Counted from the stretch's first letter, positions 17,040-25,945 are shown. The stretch is 64,000 bases of DNA from Nocardioides panacis (GCF_019039255.1 NZ_CP077062.1:1054001-1118000); one strand, 5' to 3'. Notes: generated by a model from the sequence alone, not told the origin. Numbers and translations are program-made.

Positions 17040-17744
17040 TCAGACGCGGCGCAGAACCGCGGTGACCTTGCCCAAGATCGTGGCGTTCGTGCCGTCGATC
17101 GGGTCGTAGGCCTGGTTGTGCGGCAGCAGCCACACCTGGCCGTTCTTGCGCTGGAAGGTCTTGACCGTCGCCTCGCCGTCGATGAGCGCGGCGACGATCT
17201 CGCCGTTCTCGGCGGTCTGCTCCTGGCGGACCACGACGTAGTCGCCGTTGCAGATCGCCGCGTCGATCATCGAGTCGCCGACGACCTCGAGCATGAACAG
17301 GGTGCCCTCGCCGACCAGGCTCTTGGGCAGCGGCATGATCTCCTCGACCCGCTCGTCGGCCAGGATCGGGCCGCCGGCCGCGATCCGGCCGACCATCGGC
17401 ACGTAGGTCGCCGCGGGCATCGCGTCGCCGACGCCGGTCTCGTCCACGGACTCCGCCTCGTCGGGGTTGAACACCGACAGTGCCCGGGGGCGGTTGGGGT
17501 CCCGCTTGAGGTAGCCCTTCTCCTCGAGCACGCGCAGCTGGTGGGCGACCGACGAGGAGCTGGTCAGGCCGACCCGTTCGCCGATCTCGCGCATGCTGGG
17601 CGGGTAGCCGCGACGCTCGATCGAGTCCCGGATCACCGTCAGCACGCGCTGCTGGCGCGGGGTCAGGCCGTGGGCGTCCGGGGGGCCGTCCGGGAGCTCC
17701 GCGACGTCGGCTCCGCCGCCGGTGTCCTTGCGCTTGCCTGCCAT
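17040..17744 (-). CDS. lexA: SOS repressor LexA
   Basis: LexA represses DNA-damage genes and cleaves itself when RecA filaments form. The 234-residue protein has a short acidic leader, then the winged-helix DNA-binding domain ([17 protein letters not shown] through [23 protein letters not shown]). The self-cleavage site is the Ala-Gly in GRIAAGGP, near residue 123. The serine nucleophile is in VVGDSMID and the lysine in EATVKTF. All catalytic parts are intact. A LexA box at 17816-17831, about 72 bases upstream of the ATG, indicates autoregulation. The linked LysM gene with further boxes repeats the lexA/Rv2719c arrangement of mycobacteria. Confidence 0.97.
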   Translation of the reverse strand: MAGKRKDTGGGADVAELPDGPPDAHGLTPRQQRVLTVIRDSIERRGYPPSMREIGERVGLTSSSSVAHQLRVLEEKGYLKRDPNRPRALSVFNPDEAESVDETGVGDAMPAATYVPMVGRIAAGGPILADERVEEIMPLPKSLVGEGTLFMLEVVGDSMIDAAICNGDYVVVRQEQTAENGEIVAALIDGEATVKTFQRKNGQVWLLPHNQAYDPIDGTNATILGKVTAVLRRV

Positions 17745-17815
17745 GGGGTTGCTCCTTCTGCCGCGTTCCGCTCGCCTGACCGTGCTGTCACGTTAGTCGT
17801 CGGGCGACGCGTTGT

Positions 17816-17831
17816 TCAAACATTTGTTCGA
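17816..17831. promoter_or_regulatory. LexA (SOS) box upstream of lexA
   Basis: TCAAAC-ATTT-GTTCGA matches the actinobacterial SOS consensus TCGAAC-N4-GTTCGA with one mismatch. It lies about 72 bases upstream of lexA and about 65 bases upstream of the divergent SDR gene, so LexA could control both. Confidence 0.8.
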
Positions 17832-17896
17832 ACGGCGTGTCGCCCGGCGACGGTGCCGTCGACGGGTCCCGGAGGTCGTCTGGTTGGCTCCTGGGC

Positions 17897-18679
17897 ATGG
17901 ACAGTGCGGTGGTGACCGGGGCGGGCCGGGGCATCGGGCGGGCGGTCGCGGCGCTGCTCGTGGAGCGTGGGTACGCCGTCGTGGTGACCGACGTGGACGG
18001 TGCGGCCGCCCGTCGTACGGCGGGCGAGGTGGGTGCGGTCGCCGGGCTCGCGCACGACGTGCGCGACGAGGCGGCGCACGTCCTGGTCGCCGGGGAGGCG
18101 GCCCGCCACGGCCGGCTCGCGGTCTGGGTGAACAACGCCGGCGTGGGTGACGACGGCACCCTGGTCGAGCTCGCGTCATCGTCGGTGGACGCCCTGGTCG
18201 ACGTCAACCTCAAGGGCGTGCTGTGGGGGATGCGGGCAGCGCTCGCCGCGTTCGGGGACGGCGGCGGTGACGTCGTCAACGTCGCGTCGTCCTCCGGCCT
18301 CGGCCCCGTCCCGGGTCTCGCGGTGTACGCCGCGACGAAGGCGGCCGTCGTCTCGATCACCATGTCCGCGAGCGTCGAGGTGCCCCGCGGGGTCCGGGTG
18401 CACGCGCTGTGCCCGGACGGAGTCGACACCGCGATTGTCGAGGGGATGCGCCCCGACGGGCCGGCCAAGGCGATCGTGCACTCGTCCGGCCGGCTGCTCA
18501 CCGTGGAGGAGGTGGCCCGTGCGGCGGTCGCGCTGGTCGGCTCGCGCCGGGTGGTGCGCAGCCTGCCGGCCTGGCGGGGAGCCCTCGTCCGCGTCGGGTC
18601 GCTGGCCCCGTCGCGATCGGCTGCGGGGTTCCGGCTGTTCGCCCGGGTCGGCCGCCGGGTGATGGAGCGCCGCGGATAG
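17897..18679 (+). CDS. Short-chain dehydrogenase/reductase
   Basis: A 260-residue classical SDR. The NAD(P)-binding TGAGRGIGRAVA motif is at residues 7-18, NNAG near 78, the catalytic Ser in NVASSSGL, and the YAATK catalytic Tyr/Lys pair near 150. I start at ATG 17897 because it puts the Rossmann motif at the normal distance; upstream codons are poorly conserved in character. The C-terminus (about residues 195-260) is basic and lacks the usual substrate lid. It is divergent from lexA and shares the intergenic LexA box, so SOS regulation is possible but unproved. The substrate is unknown. Confidence 0.85.
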   Translation: MDSAVVTGAGRGIGRAVAALLVERGYAVVVTDVDGAAARRTAGEVGAVAGLAHDVRDEAAHVLVAGEAARHGRLAVWVNNAGVGDDGTLVELASSSVDALVDVNLKGVLWGMRAALAAFGDGGGDVVNVASSSGLGPVPGLAVYAATKAAVVSITMSASVEVPRGVRVHALCPDGVDTAIVEGMRPDGPAKAIVHSSGRLLTVEEVARAAVALVGSRRVVRSLPAWRGALVRVGSLAPSRSAAGFRLFARVGRRVMERRG

Positions 18680-18681
18680 GT

Positions 18682-18765
18682 TCGAACGTTTGTTCGCTCA
18701 GGGTCTTGATCCGTTCGAACACATGCTCTAATGTCGCACATGTGTTCGATCGAACAGCCGTTCGA
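18682..18765. promoter_or_regulatory. Cluster of four LexA boxes upstream of LysM gene
   Basis: Four SOS-box-like sites lie in 84 bases. TCGAAC-GTTT-GTTCGC (18682-18697) has one mismatch. TCGAAC-ACAT-GCTCTA (18715-18730) has two. TCGCAC-ATGT-GTTCGA (18734-18749) has one. TCGAAC-AGCC-GTTCGA (18750-18765) is a perfect palindrome directly abutting the third. They start three bases after the SDR stop and precede the LysM gene by about 100 bases, indicating tight LexA control. Confidence 0.82.
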
Positions 18766-18863
18766 GGAGCAGCTTCCGGAAACTGTCGGAGGTCCTCGAT
18801 AGAACTTCGGTCATGGACGCACCGTTCGACTCCCCGACCGACTCCTTCCCCAGGAGGTCCCAG

Positions 18864-19220
18864 ATGAGCACCATCGCGATGAACCCCGGTTTCACCCGTG
18901 AGCGCGCCAGCCGCGCCCCGCGGACGACACCCGTCCGCCTGACCCGTCGTGGCCAGGTCGTGGCCGTGGTGCTGTTCCTCGGGCTGCTGCTCGCGGTGCT
19001 GACGGTCTACGGCTCGCACTCCGCTGCCACCGGTGAGGCCGGTGCCCCGGTCGCCACGCGGACCGTCGAGGTCGGCCAGGGCGACACCCTCTGGGCGATC
19101 GCCTCGGAGACCGCCGAGCCCGGCCACGTCCGCGAGATGGTGCACCAGATCCAGGAGCTCAACGCGCTGCCCAGCGCCGCGCTGCGGGTCGGCCAGGAGA
19201 TCGCGGTCCCGGTGCGCTGA
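18864..19220 (+). CDS. SOS-controlled LysM membrane protein (Rv2719c/DivS-like division suppressor)
   Basis: A 118-residue protein: a basic cytoplasmic leader, one membrane helix (GQVVAVVLFLGLLLAVLTVYG, about residues 32-52), then a single LysM domain (VEVGQGDTLWAIASE to VGQEIAVPV, about 70-117). The start is ATG 18864 because AGGAGG lies six bases before it; an ATG at 18813 has no such site. The order membrane anchor plus LysM, next to lexA and behind several LexA boxes, is that of mycobacterial Rv2719c and corynebacterial DivS, which halt division after DNA damage. Function is inferred from that context. Rv2719c is reported as a peptidoglycan hydrolase. Confidence 0.82.
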   Translation: MSTIAMNPGFTRERASRAPRTTPVRLTRRGQVVAVVLFLGLLLAVLTVYGSHSAATGEAGAPVATRTVEVGQGDTLWAIASETAEPGHVREMVHQIQELNALPSAALRVGQEIAVPVR

Positions 19221-19277
19221 CGCACCCACAGGCTTGCCGACGACCTCCTCGACCCGGGTCGACGGCTTGAGGGGAAA

Positions 19278-19321
19278 CGAGGGGCGGGTCCGCGCTCATG
19301 CAGCCGCGGCCCGCCCCTCGT
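19278..19321 (+). terminator. Stem-loop terminator after LysM gene
   Basis: CGAGGGGCGGG and its complement CCCGCCCCTCG form a long G/C stem that also pairs CCGCG with CGCGG around a short loop. It lies 58 bases after the LysM stop and is followed by TTCTCTGTTT, a weak T-rich tail. Confidence 0.75.
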
Positions 19322-19350
19322 TCTCTGTTTGCCACCGCCGTCCCGCCCCG

Positions 19351-19375
19351 ACTGGTCGAGCTTGTCGAGACCAGT
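19351..19375. repeat. REP-like palindrome, GGTCGAGCNTGTCGAGACC type
   Basis: Imperfect palindrome containing TGGTCGAGCTTGTCGAGACC. A close relative lies at 30901-30925 and a degenerate copy inside the MFS gene near 25317-25335. Intergenic copies fit the short dispersed palindromes common in Nocardioides-like genomes. Confidence 0.65.
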
Positions 19376-19379
19376 CCGG

Positions 19380-19438
19380 AGCTGCGGAACGAACCAGGCC
19401 TCCCCGGTCCCGGTCGACGCCGGTTCCGTTCCGCAGCT
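19380..19438 (-). terminator. Inverted repeat, possible terminator for the leftward lipoprotein/PKD pair
   Basis: The arms AGCTGCGGAAC (19380-19390) and GTTCCGCAGCT (19428-19438) are perfect complements, with further pairing inside. The right arm overlaps the stop codon of the PKD-like gene, so a leftward transcript would fold here at its end. Confidence 0.5.
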
Positions 19439-20321
19439 ACTGGTAGTCGCCCGACAGCACCGCGGTGGCCTCACTGATCCGCAGCGAGGAGGTCGGCCCG
19501 GCGATCGTGACGGTCTCCGGGATGGCCTGCCAGCCGCCGTTCCCCACCCGGAAGCGCGCCGAGTAGGTGACGTCGACGCTGGGCGCCACCGTGGTGTGCG
19601 CGTCGGTGTAGCTATGGGTGATGTCCGTGGCCGGGTACGGCGCCCCCGGCGTCGAGGTGGTCGCAGACGTCCCGTCCCCGTAGTGCCACGCGAACGAGGT
19701 GGGCGTCGCCTCCACGTCGACCGACTGGCCGAGCAGGGTGAGGGTGCGGGTGAACGTCTGCGGGTCCGCGTAGAAGATCGTCGCGAAGTTGACCAGCGTC
19801 TTGTCCCGCGGCTGGGTGCGCGCCTGCAGGGCCGGCAGTCCGATCCGGCGGAGCGCCGTGAGGACGAGTCCGGGCGTCACCTGGGGCTTGGGCGTCGCGG
19901 CAGGCGGCGGTCCTGCGGGGCCGGCGCACTGAGTGGTCAATGGCTTCCAGTCACCTGCCGGGGTCTGGCCCCATAGACGCCAGACGCGCTCGGCTGGGTC
20001 CGGGCAAATGTTGGCCTGGGCGCAGTCCAAGGATTGGCCGGGTACCTCGCTTGGTTCCGAGCCTGCACACACCGAGACCCATCGATACTTGATGAAGTTG
20101 GGCTGACCGGCACTTGCACTGGCATCGTCGCCGTCACCTGTGGTGGAGGGTGCGAGGTCCATTTCGCCCGCGCTGGCACAGGACATTCCGATGTCGAGAA
20201 CGCTGTCGCTTGAGGTTCCGGAGGCGTCGCAACCATCGGCCCGCACAGGCAGGTTCAGTCCCGCCAGACTCGTCCACAGCAGTGACCCGACCATTATCAA
20301 AGCAACGCGCGGACGGCTCAT
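19437..20321 (-). CDS. Secreted PKD-like domain protein, unknown function
   Basis: A 294-residue protein with an N-terminal signal peptide (MSRPRVALIMVGSLLWTSLA). A Cys-containing region follows (six Cys between about residues 30 and 130), then a Pro-rich linker and a C-terminal beta domain. That domain shows the PKD-type pattern FAWHYGDGTSATT with a later THSYTDAHTT, the usual W-x-F-GDG and H-x-Y marks. The ATG overlaps the stop of the upstream lipoprotein gene (ATGA), so the two form a leftward operon. GC content is visibly lower in the N-terminal half than in neighbours. PKD domains usually mediate binding at the cell surface; no enzymatic motif is seen. Confidence 0.7.
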   Translation of the reverse strand: MSRPRVALIMVGSLLWTSLAGLNLPVRADGCDASGTSSDSVLDIGMSCASAGEMDLAPSTTGDGDDASASAGQPNFIKYRWVSVCAGSEPSEVPGQSLDCAQANICPDPAERVWRLWGQTPAGDWKPLTTQCAGPAGPPPAATPKPQVTPGLVLTALRRIGLPALQARTQPRDKTLVNFATIFYADPQTFTRTLTLLGQSVDVEATPTSFAWHYGDGTSATTSTPGAPYPATDITHSYTDAHTTVAPSVDVTYSARFRVGNGGWQAIPETVTIAGPTSSLRISEATAVLSGDYQ

Positions 20322-20884
20322 GACACCAGATCCAGACGTTCAACGCTCCAGCCGACCAGCGTCCATCGCAAGTGCATGGTCATGGGTTGCCGGCCGCCCT
20401 TGTATCGCTTGGTGGGCCCTTTGTTGGTCTGTTTGACGACTTCGGGGGGCTGCAAGACGCCGAGGTCCAGGATTGGTCTCCGCTTTGGTTGCTTGGGAAC
20501 AGGGGCCACCGTCGTCAACTGCCATCCGGAAGATCGAATGGTCCCGCCCGCGTTGTAGATCCGATTAATGTTCTTCCGTATGGCAGAACATGACACGCAG
20601 CGAGGTGTCCCGAGCGTCGCTAGGTCAGCCGTTATCCCTGTCCTGGCTGCAAAATTGACAGTGTCGATGTAGAAGCGCGCGAAAGCCTTAGCGCTGGCTG
20701 CGGAGGTGCCTCTCGCCTCCTCGGGCAGCACCGGGGCGGTCGGTGACGTCGACGCACTAGGGCTCACGCTCGGTGCCGCGCTGGTGCTCGGCAGCGGCTG
20801 GGGCTTGGCGGAGTCCGTGCACCCCGACACGGCGGCGGCGAGGGCCACGAGAACCGCGGCCAGCCTGCGAACGCTCTGTGTCAC
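20318..20884 (-). CDS. DUF6318-like lipoprotein
   Basis: A 188-residue lipoprotein. The signal peptide MTQSVRRLAAVLVALAAAVSG ends in the lipobox VSGC, followed by a Ser/Pro-rich linker. The conserved part begins PEEARGTSAASAKAFARFYIDTVNFA and includes a C-x-x-C (PRCVSCSAI) and an IYNAGG motif. The same pattern recurs in the lipoprotein at 23730-24237, so these are paralogues on either side of the helicase gene at 21051. The DUF6318 assignment is from memory of the pattern. It is followed by the PKD-like gene with a four-base overlap. Function unknown. Confidence 0.72.
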   Translation of the reverse strand: MTQSVRRLAAVLVALAAAVSGCTDSAKPQPLPSTSAAPSVSPSASTSPTAPVLPEEARGTSAASAKAFARFYIDTVNFAARTGITADLATLGTPRCVSCSAIRKNINRIYNAGGTIRSSGWQLTTVAPVPKQPKRRPILDLGVLQPPEVVKQTNKGPTKRYKGGRQPMTMHLRWTLVGWSVERLDLVS

Positions 20885-21050
20885 GACGCGCCCCCCTCAC
20901 CCTCGACCCGAGACCGCGCGCGGACAAACCGGACTCGTCTCCGGCAACCTACCCACGGCCCGCGCGATCGGGAAAGACCTCTCCGCTGATCTGTGGACAA
21001 CCCCGACCGGTTCGGGAGCGCGGCACCGTGATGAATGGGAGGATCCGGGC

Positions 21051-23726
21051 ATGCAGCAGGAGGGCGTCGCGGAGACGCGCGCGCCGTACCGGCTCCGTGT
21101 CCACCAGGCCCGGGCCCTCGACGCGATCGAGCGGGCCGAGGCGACGGGGGCCCGGCGCTCCTGGGTGGTGCTGCCCCCGGGCGCCGGCAAGACCCTGGTC
21201 GGGCTGGAGACCGCGCGCCGCCGCGGGCGCACCACCGTCGTGCTCGGCCCGAACACCGCGATCCAGTCCCAGTGGCTGCGCGGCTGGACCGACCTCGTCG
21301 GGGACGGCGACCAGGCGAGCGGCACCCGGGCGGTCGACACGTTCTTCACCGCGCTGACCTACCAGTCGCTCGCCACGTTCGACCCGGACGCGGAGGTCGA
21401 CGAGGACGGGGTCGAGACGGGCGCCGCCGAGGAGGGCAGCCTGCTCGACCGGCTGCACCCGAACGGGCGCGCGCTCGTCGAGCGGCTCAAGGAGGTCGGC
21501 GACCTGACCCTGGTCCTCGACGAATGCCACCACCTCCTGCAGGTCTGGGGCCGGCTGCTGCAGGAGGTCCTCGACGAGCTGCCCGACGCGTTCGTCCTGG
21601 GTCTGACCGCGACACCGCCGGACACCCTCACCGCCGACCAGCGGGTGCTCGTCGACGAGCTGTTCGGCGACTCGGTCTTCAGCGTCAGCATCCCGGCCGT
21701 CGTCCGGGAGGGCGACCTGGCGCCGTTCGCGGAGCTGGCCTGGCTGACCACGCCGACCTCGACCGAGAACGACTGGCTGGCCGCGCAGGGCGAACGGTTC
21801 GCGGAGCTGACCACGGCGCTCAGCGACCCGGCGTACGGCTCGACGGGGTTCTTCGCCTGGCTCGACGAGAGGTACGACGCCGGCGAACCACCCGACGCCG
21901 CGCTGCGCATGGTGCACGCCGGGCTGATGACGCTGCCGGACGGCGCGCGGCTCTCCGAGCGGCACCGGCACGACCCCGGCGCCGAGGACTGGGTCCTGCT
22001 GCTCGAGGGCTGGGCGGCGCACCTGCGCACCACCGGCGAGGACGACGCGGTGCTGGAGCGGATCCGGGCGGTGCTGCCGTCGGTGGGCTACCAGCTCACC
22101 CGGCGCGGGATCCGCCGCGGTCGCAGCCCGGTGGACCGGGTGCTGGCCCGCAGCGAGGCGAAGGTCGTGGCGCTGACCGAGATCGTCGGCGCCGAGCGCC
22201 GCGGGCTGGGGGAGCGGATGCGCATGCTGGTGCTCTGCGACCACGAGCAGGCCACCGCGACGCTGCCGGCGGACCTCGACGGCGTGCTGTCCCAGGAGGC
22301 CGGCTCGGCCCGGCTCGCGCTGCGGCACCTCGAGGACGCGCTGCCGGACCTGCACCCGGTGCTCGTCACCGGCCGCACCGTGACCGGGTCGGCCGAGACG
22401 ATGAAGGCGCTGCACGTGTACGTCGCGACGTACGACCCGGACCTGGCGCTGCGGGCCGAGCAGGGCCGCTGGACCAGCCGCGAGTGGGTGCCGTGGGTGA
22501 CGCGGTTCTTCGAGGAGGGCCACTGCCACGTCCTGGTCGGCACCCGCGGCCTGCTCGGGGAGGGCTGGGACGCCCGGGCGGTCACCGGGCTCGTCGACCT
22601 CACCACCGCGACCACGAGCACCGCCGTCGTGCAGACCCGCGGCCGCGCGCTGCGCACGGACCCGTACTGGCCCGAGAAGGTCGCGCTCACCTGGAGCGTG
22701 GTCTGCGTCAGCGAGGACCACCCCAAGGGCGGCAACGACTGGAACCGGTTCGTCCGCAAGCACGAGGGCTTCTACGGCGTCGACGCCGAGGGCGAGGTGG
22801 TCGCCGGGGTCGCGCACGTCGACGACGCGTTCTCCCCGTACGCCGCGCCGCCGGTCAGCGACTTCGACGCCGTCAACGCCCGGATGCTGGCCCGCGCCGA
22901 GGAGCGCGAGACCGTGCGGGAGGCCTGGGCCGTCGGCACGCCGTACACCGACACGTTCGTGCACACCGTCCGGATCACGACCCGCATCCCGGCCGCGCCG
23001 GTCACCGCGCCGGCGCCGGTGGTGCTGCACGACGGCGACCTGCGGCTGCGCGACGGCCGGCCCGCACCGTGGCGGCCGCACTTCGCGCTCGCCGTCGGCC
23101 TGGTGCTCGCGGCGCTGGCCTTCCTGCTGAACCTCACCCCGGCGGCCGTCGTCGGCATCGGGGTGGTCACGATGCTCGGCATCCAGACCACCGTCGCGGT
23201 GGACCGCGGCCGCCGGATCGCCGAGGACCTGGCGCGGCCGCCCGGCCTGGAGCAGGTCGCGTTCGCCGTCGCGGACGGGCTGCACTCCGCGGGCCTCACC
23301 TCGGCCGGGGCCGCAGCGGTCAGCGTCGAGGTGGACACCGTGGGGGAGCGGCGCTGCGCGCTGGAGGGCGTGCCGCCGGAGGAGTCGGCGGCGTTCGCGA
23401 GCGCGCTGGACGAGGTGGTCTCGCCGATGGCCTCGCCGCGCTACGTGCTGCCGCGCTGGGTGCTGGCCGGGCCGGTCGACAACGGCGACGGGCTGCGGGT
23501 CGCGCTCGGCCGGCTCCGCGCCGATGGGGAGCTGTGGCACAGCGTGCCGACCGTGCTGGGCACCACGGGCAAGCGGGCGCAGGCGTTCGCGGCGGCGTGG
23601 GACCGCTGGGTCGGCGGCGGGCCGGCGATCTACACCGGGAGCCCGCAGGGTGAGGGCGTCCTGGTCACGACCCGGGGCAGCGACCCGTTCGCGGCGACCA
23701 CGGTGCTGCGGACCAGCTGGCGCTGA
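21051..23726 (+). CDS. Superfamily 2 DEAD/DEAH-type helicase with predicted membrane hairpin
   Basis: An 891-residue helicase. Motif I is LPPGAGKTLVGLE near residues 40-52, the Walker B box is LVLDECHHLL near 153-162, motif III LGLTATPP near 184, and motif VI QTRGRALRTDP near 528. After the helicase core, about residues 677-722, lies a hydrophobic pair: LALAVGLVLAALAFLLNL and AAVVGIGVVTMLGIQTTVAV. They look like two transmembrane helices, which is odd for a helicase. The last 170 residues form an unrecognised domain. The start is ATG 21051, with GGGAGGA eight bases before it. Similar to type III restriction and Lhr-like cores, but no nuclease motif is visible. Role unknown. Confidence 0.82.
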   Translation: MQQEGVAETRAPYRLRVHQARALDAIERAEATGARRSWVVLPPGAGKTLVGLETARRRGRTTVVLGPNTAIQSQWLRGWTDLVGDGDQASGTRAVDTFFTALTYQSLATFDPDAEVDEDGVETGAAEEGSLLDRLHPNGRALVERLKEVGDLTLVLDECHHLLQVWGRLLQEVLDELPDAFVLGLTATPPDTLTADQRVLVDELFGDSVFSVSIPAVVREGDLAPFAELAWLTTPTSTENDWLAAQGERFAELTTALSDPAYGSTGFFAWLDERYDAGEPPDAALRMVHAGLMTLPDGARLSERHRHDPGAEDWVLLLEGWAAHLRTTGEDDAVLERIRAVLPSVGYQLTRRGIRRGRSPVDRVLARSEAKVVALTEIVGAERRGLGERMRMLVLCDHEQATATLPADLDGVLSQEAGSARLALRHLEDALPDLHPVLVTGRTVTGSAETMKALHVYVATYDPDLALRAEQGRWTSREWVPWVTRFFEEGHCHVLVGTRGLLGEGWDARAVTGLVDLTTATTSTAVVQTRGRALRTDPYWPEKVALTWSVVCVSEDHPKGGNDWNRFVRKHEGFYGVDAEGEVVAGVAHVDDAFSPYAAPPVSDFDAVNARMLARAEERETVREAWAVGTPYTDTFVHTVRITTRIPAAPVTAPAPVVLHDGDLRLRDGRPAPWRPHFALAVGLVLAALAFLLNLTPAAVVGIGVVTMLGIQTTVAVDRGRRIAEDLARPPGLEQVAFAVADGLHSAGLTSAGAAAVSVEVDTVGERRCALEGVPPEESAAFASALDEVVSPMASPRYVLPRWVLAGPVDNGDGLRVALGRLRADGELWHSVPTVLGTTGKRAQAFAAAWDRWVGGGPAIYTGSPQGEGVLVTTRGSDPFAATTVLRTSWR

Positions 23727-23729
23727 GCG

Positions 23730-24237
23730 TCAGCCGATGTCGATGCGGTCCATCACCCAGTGCTTCTGGACGCGCACCATGATCAGCCGCAGCCGCAGGT
23801 CGCCGCCCTTGAGCTCGCGGACGGTCGCCCCCCCTCTTCGCGTAGACCTTCTGCGGGGTGGCGGTCAGCACCACGCTGACACCGGCGCCGGGCGCGGGGA
23901 CCCCGGCCTCGTTGACGATCTTCTTGATCTTGAAGCCGTCGGTCTCGACCCGGCCACCGGCGCCGTAGATGTCGTCGAGCTGCTTGGCGAAGTCGCCGCA
24001 GGTGGTGCAGCTGTCCTTGTTGAGCTTCTTGAACTTCGCGGTGTCCCCGGAGTTCGTCGCCTCGTTGAGGGTGTCGATCCAGTAGCGCGCGAAGCTCTGC
24101 GCGCCCTTCTCGTTGTTCGCCGTGACGTACGCCGGGAAGCCGTCGACGGTCGCGGGGGAGTCGTTGCCACCACCGCAGGAGGACAGGACGAGGGCGCACA
24201 CGAGGGCCACGCAGGGCAGCAGGAGACGGCGGATCAC
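23730..24237 (-). CDS. DUF6318-like lipoprotein, frameshifted as sequenced
   Basis: A lipoprotein precursor with signal MIRRLLLPCVALVCALVL and lipobox LSSC, followed by SFARYWIDTLNEATNSGD, C-x-x-C (SCTTCGDF) and IYGAGG, paralogous to the gene at 20318-20884. Reading breaks in a run of seven C on the + strand (23828-23834). With six, the frame continues ATVRELKGGDLRLRLIM to DRIDIG and stops at 23730, exactly where the neighbouring helicase gene ends. As sequenced, the last 35 or so residues are garbled and the frame overruns into the helicase gene. Probably intact in the cell. It is convergent with the helicase gene. Confidence 0.75.
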
Positions 24238-24293
24238 GTGCTCGATCCTGACACGCGGACGGTGAGCGGCCGCACCCGGGCAGAATGCGGGGC

Positions 24294-24692
24294 GTGAGCA
24301 CCCACGGCTACTCCGGCACCCCGCTGGTGGCGAAGCTCGGCCTGAAGCCCGGTCTGACCGTGTACGTCGACGGCGGGCCCGATCACGTCGGCGAGCTGCT
24401 CGCGGGGGCGACGTACACCACCCGGTTGCCGCGCCGCCCGGATGTCACGCTGCTGTTCAGCACGTCGCTCCGGCGGCTCGAGCAGCGGCTGCCGGTGGTG
24501 CTCGAGCGCACCGCCGTCGCCGGCACGGTCTGGGTCTGCTGGCCCAAGAAGGCCAGCCGGGTGCCGACCGACCTCGACGAGCGCGTCGTCCGGGAGGTCG
24601 GGCTGGCCACCGGGTTCGTCGACGTCAAGGTGTGCGCCGTCGACGCGACCTGGTCCGGCCTCAAGTTCGTGCGGCGGCTCCGGGACCGGTGA
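24294..24692 (+). CDS. DUF3052 family protein
   Basis: A 132-residue protein starting MSTHGYSGTPLVAKLGLKPG, the hallmark N-terminus of DUF3052 (SAM-dependent-methyltransferase-like fold, no known activity). The middle contains LLFSTSLRRLEQRLP and VWVCWPKKASRVPTDL, both typical. I use GTG 24294 rather than ATG 24285 because relatives begin MS-x-x-GYSGTPL. The gene overlaps the C-terminal end of the opposing MFS gene by about 30 bases. Its biological role is unknown. Confidence 0.85.
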   Translation: MSTHGYSGTPLVAKLGLKPGLTVYVDGGPDHVGELLAGATYTTRLPRRPDVTLLFSTSLRRLEQRLPVVLERTAVAGTVWVCWPKKASRVPTDLDERVVREVGLATGFVDVKVCAVDATWSGLKFVRRLRDR

Positions 24693-25945
24693 CCGGCGCC
24701 GGCTCGGGGGCGTGCGCGGGCACGAGCGCCAGGGCCAGCACCGCGATCACCGCGGCCAGGGCGAACAGGTAGAAGCCCCACGGGTAGGCGATGCCGGCGC
24801 TGACCAGCGCGCCGCCGAGGAACGGGCCGACGATCGCGCCGACCCGGCCGACCCCGGCGGAGAGGCCGAGGGCGGTGCCGCGCACGTCCGGCGGGTACAG
24901 GTGGCCGACGAACGCGTAGACCAGCACCTGCGCGCTGAACACGAAGACGCCGGCGAGGAACACCGCGACGTACACCGCCGGCGTGGACTCCAGCTTGATG
25001 CTCAGCCCGGCCAGGAAGACCGCCGCGAGGCCGAACCACACCAGAGCGGTGGGCTTGTTGCCGCGGGAGTCCGCGATCTGCCCGGCCACCAGCAGCCCGG
25101 TGACCGCACCGAGGTTGAGCGCGAGCAGCAGGCCGAGCGCGTCGCCGGTGGAGTAGCCCGCGATCTCCATGATCTTGGGCAGCCAGGTGTTCAGCCCGTA
25201 GACCAGCAGCAGCCCCATGAACGAGGCCACCCACAGCGCCAGGCTGATCGCCAGGAACCCGCCGCGCACGACGGCCCCCCCGGGCGGCCCGCTGGTCGGT
25301 CGAGCCTTCCCCCCGGCCGGTCGAGCCTGTCGGGGCCCCTCCCCGCGCCGCCAGGAACGCCTCCGACTCCGGCAGCCTCGCCCACATCACGGGCAGCGTC
25401 GCCAGCCCGAACAGCCCGCCGATCACGAACATCGAGCGCCAGCCGACGTCGGCGACCAGCAGCAGCGCGAGCAGCGCGGTGAGCACGGCGCCCACGTGGT
25501 AGCCGGTCATCATCCGGGTGACCGCCGACCCGCGCCGGCCCTCGGGGGCGTACTCCGTCATGAACGCCAGCGCCGTCGGCAGGCAGGCGCCCAGGCCGAG
25601 CCCGGCTAGGAACCGCAGCGCCGCGAACGTGGTGATGTCCGGGGCCACCGCGACCAGCAGGGTGAACACCGAGAACGCCGCGATGCAGCTGATCAGGCTG
25701 CGGCGGCGGCCGAACCGGTCGGTGACCGGCCCGATCAGCACGGCCCCGATGCCGACCCCGACCAGCCCGAGGGTGGCGACCAGGGTGGCCGAGCCGGGGG
25801 TGAAGCCGAGGTCGCCGGTGTCCAGCAGCGCGGGGATCACCGCCCCGAGGACGACGAGGTCGAAGCCGTCGAGCGCGACGGCGACCCAGCAGAGCACGAC
25901 GGGCCACAGGCCCCGAGACGGATGCGCGGATGTGGTGGTGGTCAC
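24661..25945 (-). CDS. MFS transporter (aromatic acid:H+ symporter type), frameshifted as sequenced
   Basis: Reading leftward from ATG 25943-25945, the N-terminal half has six membrane helices with ALDGFDLVVLGAVIPALL and the loop GPVTDRFGRRRSLI, the sugar/aromatic-acid MFS signature. The frame breaks in a C run at 25275-25281 on the + strand (seven; six restores it). It continues RGGFLAISLALWVASFMGLLLVYGL through six more helices to the stop at 24661. The restored protein is about 428 aa, with DSRGNKP as the second-half signature. These features fit the AAHS family (4-hydroxybenzoate and relatives). The central loop encodes a degenerate copy of the dispersed palindrome. The divergent gene is the SDR at 26071. 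Confidence 0.8.
25317..25335. repeat. Degenerate REP-like motif inside MFS loop
   Basis: CCGGTCGAGCCTGTCGGGG resembles the palindromes at 19351 and 30901. A second half-copy, GGTCGGTCGAGCC, lies at about 25294-25306. Both fall in the central cytoplasmic loop of the transporter, where added residues would be tolerated. Confidence 0.5.
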
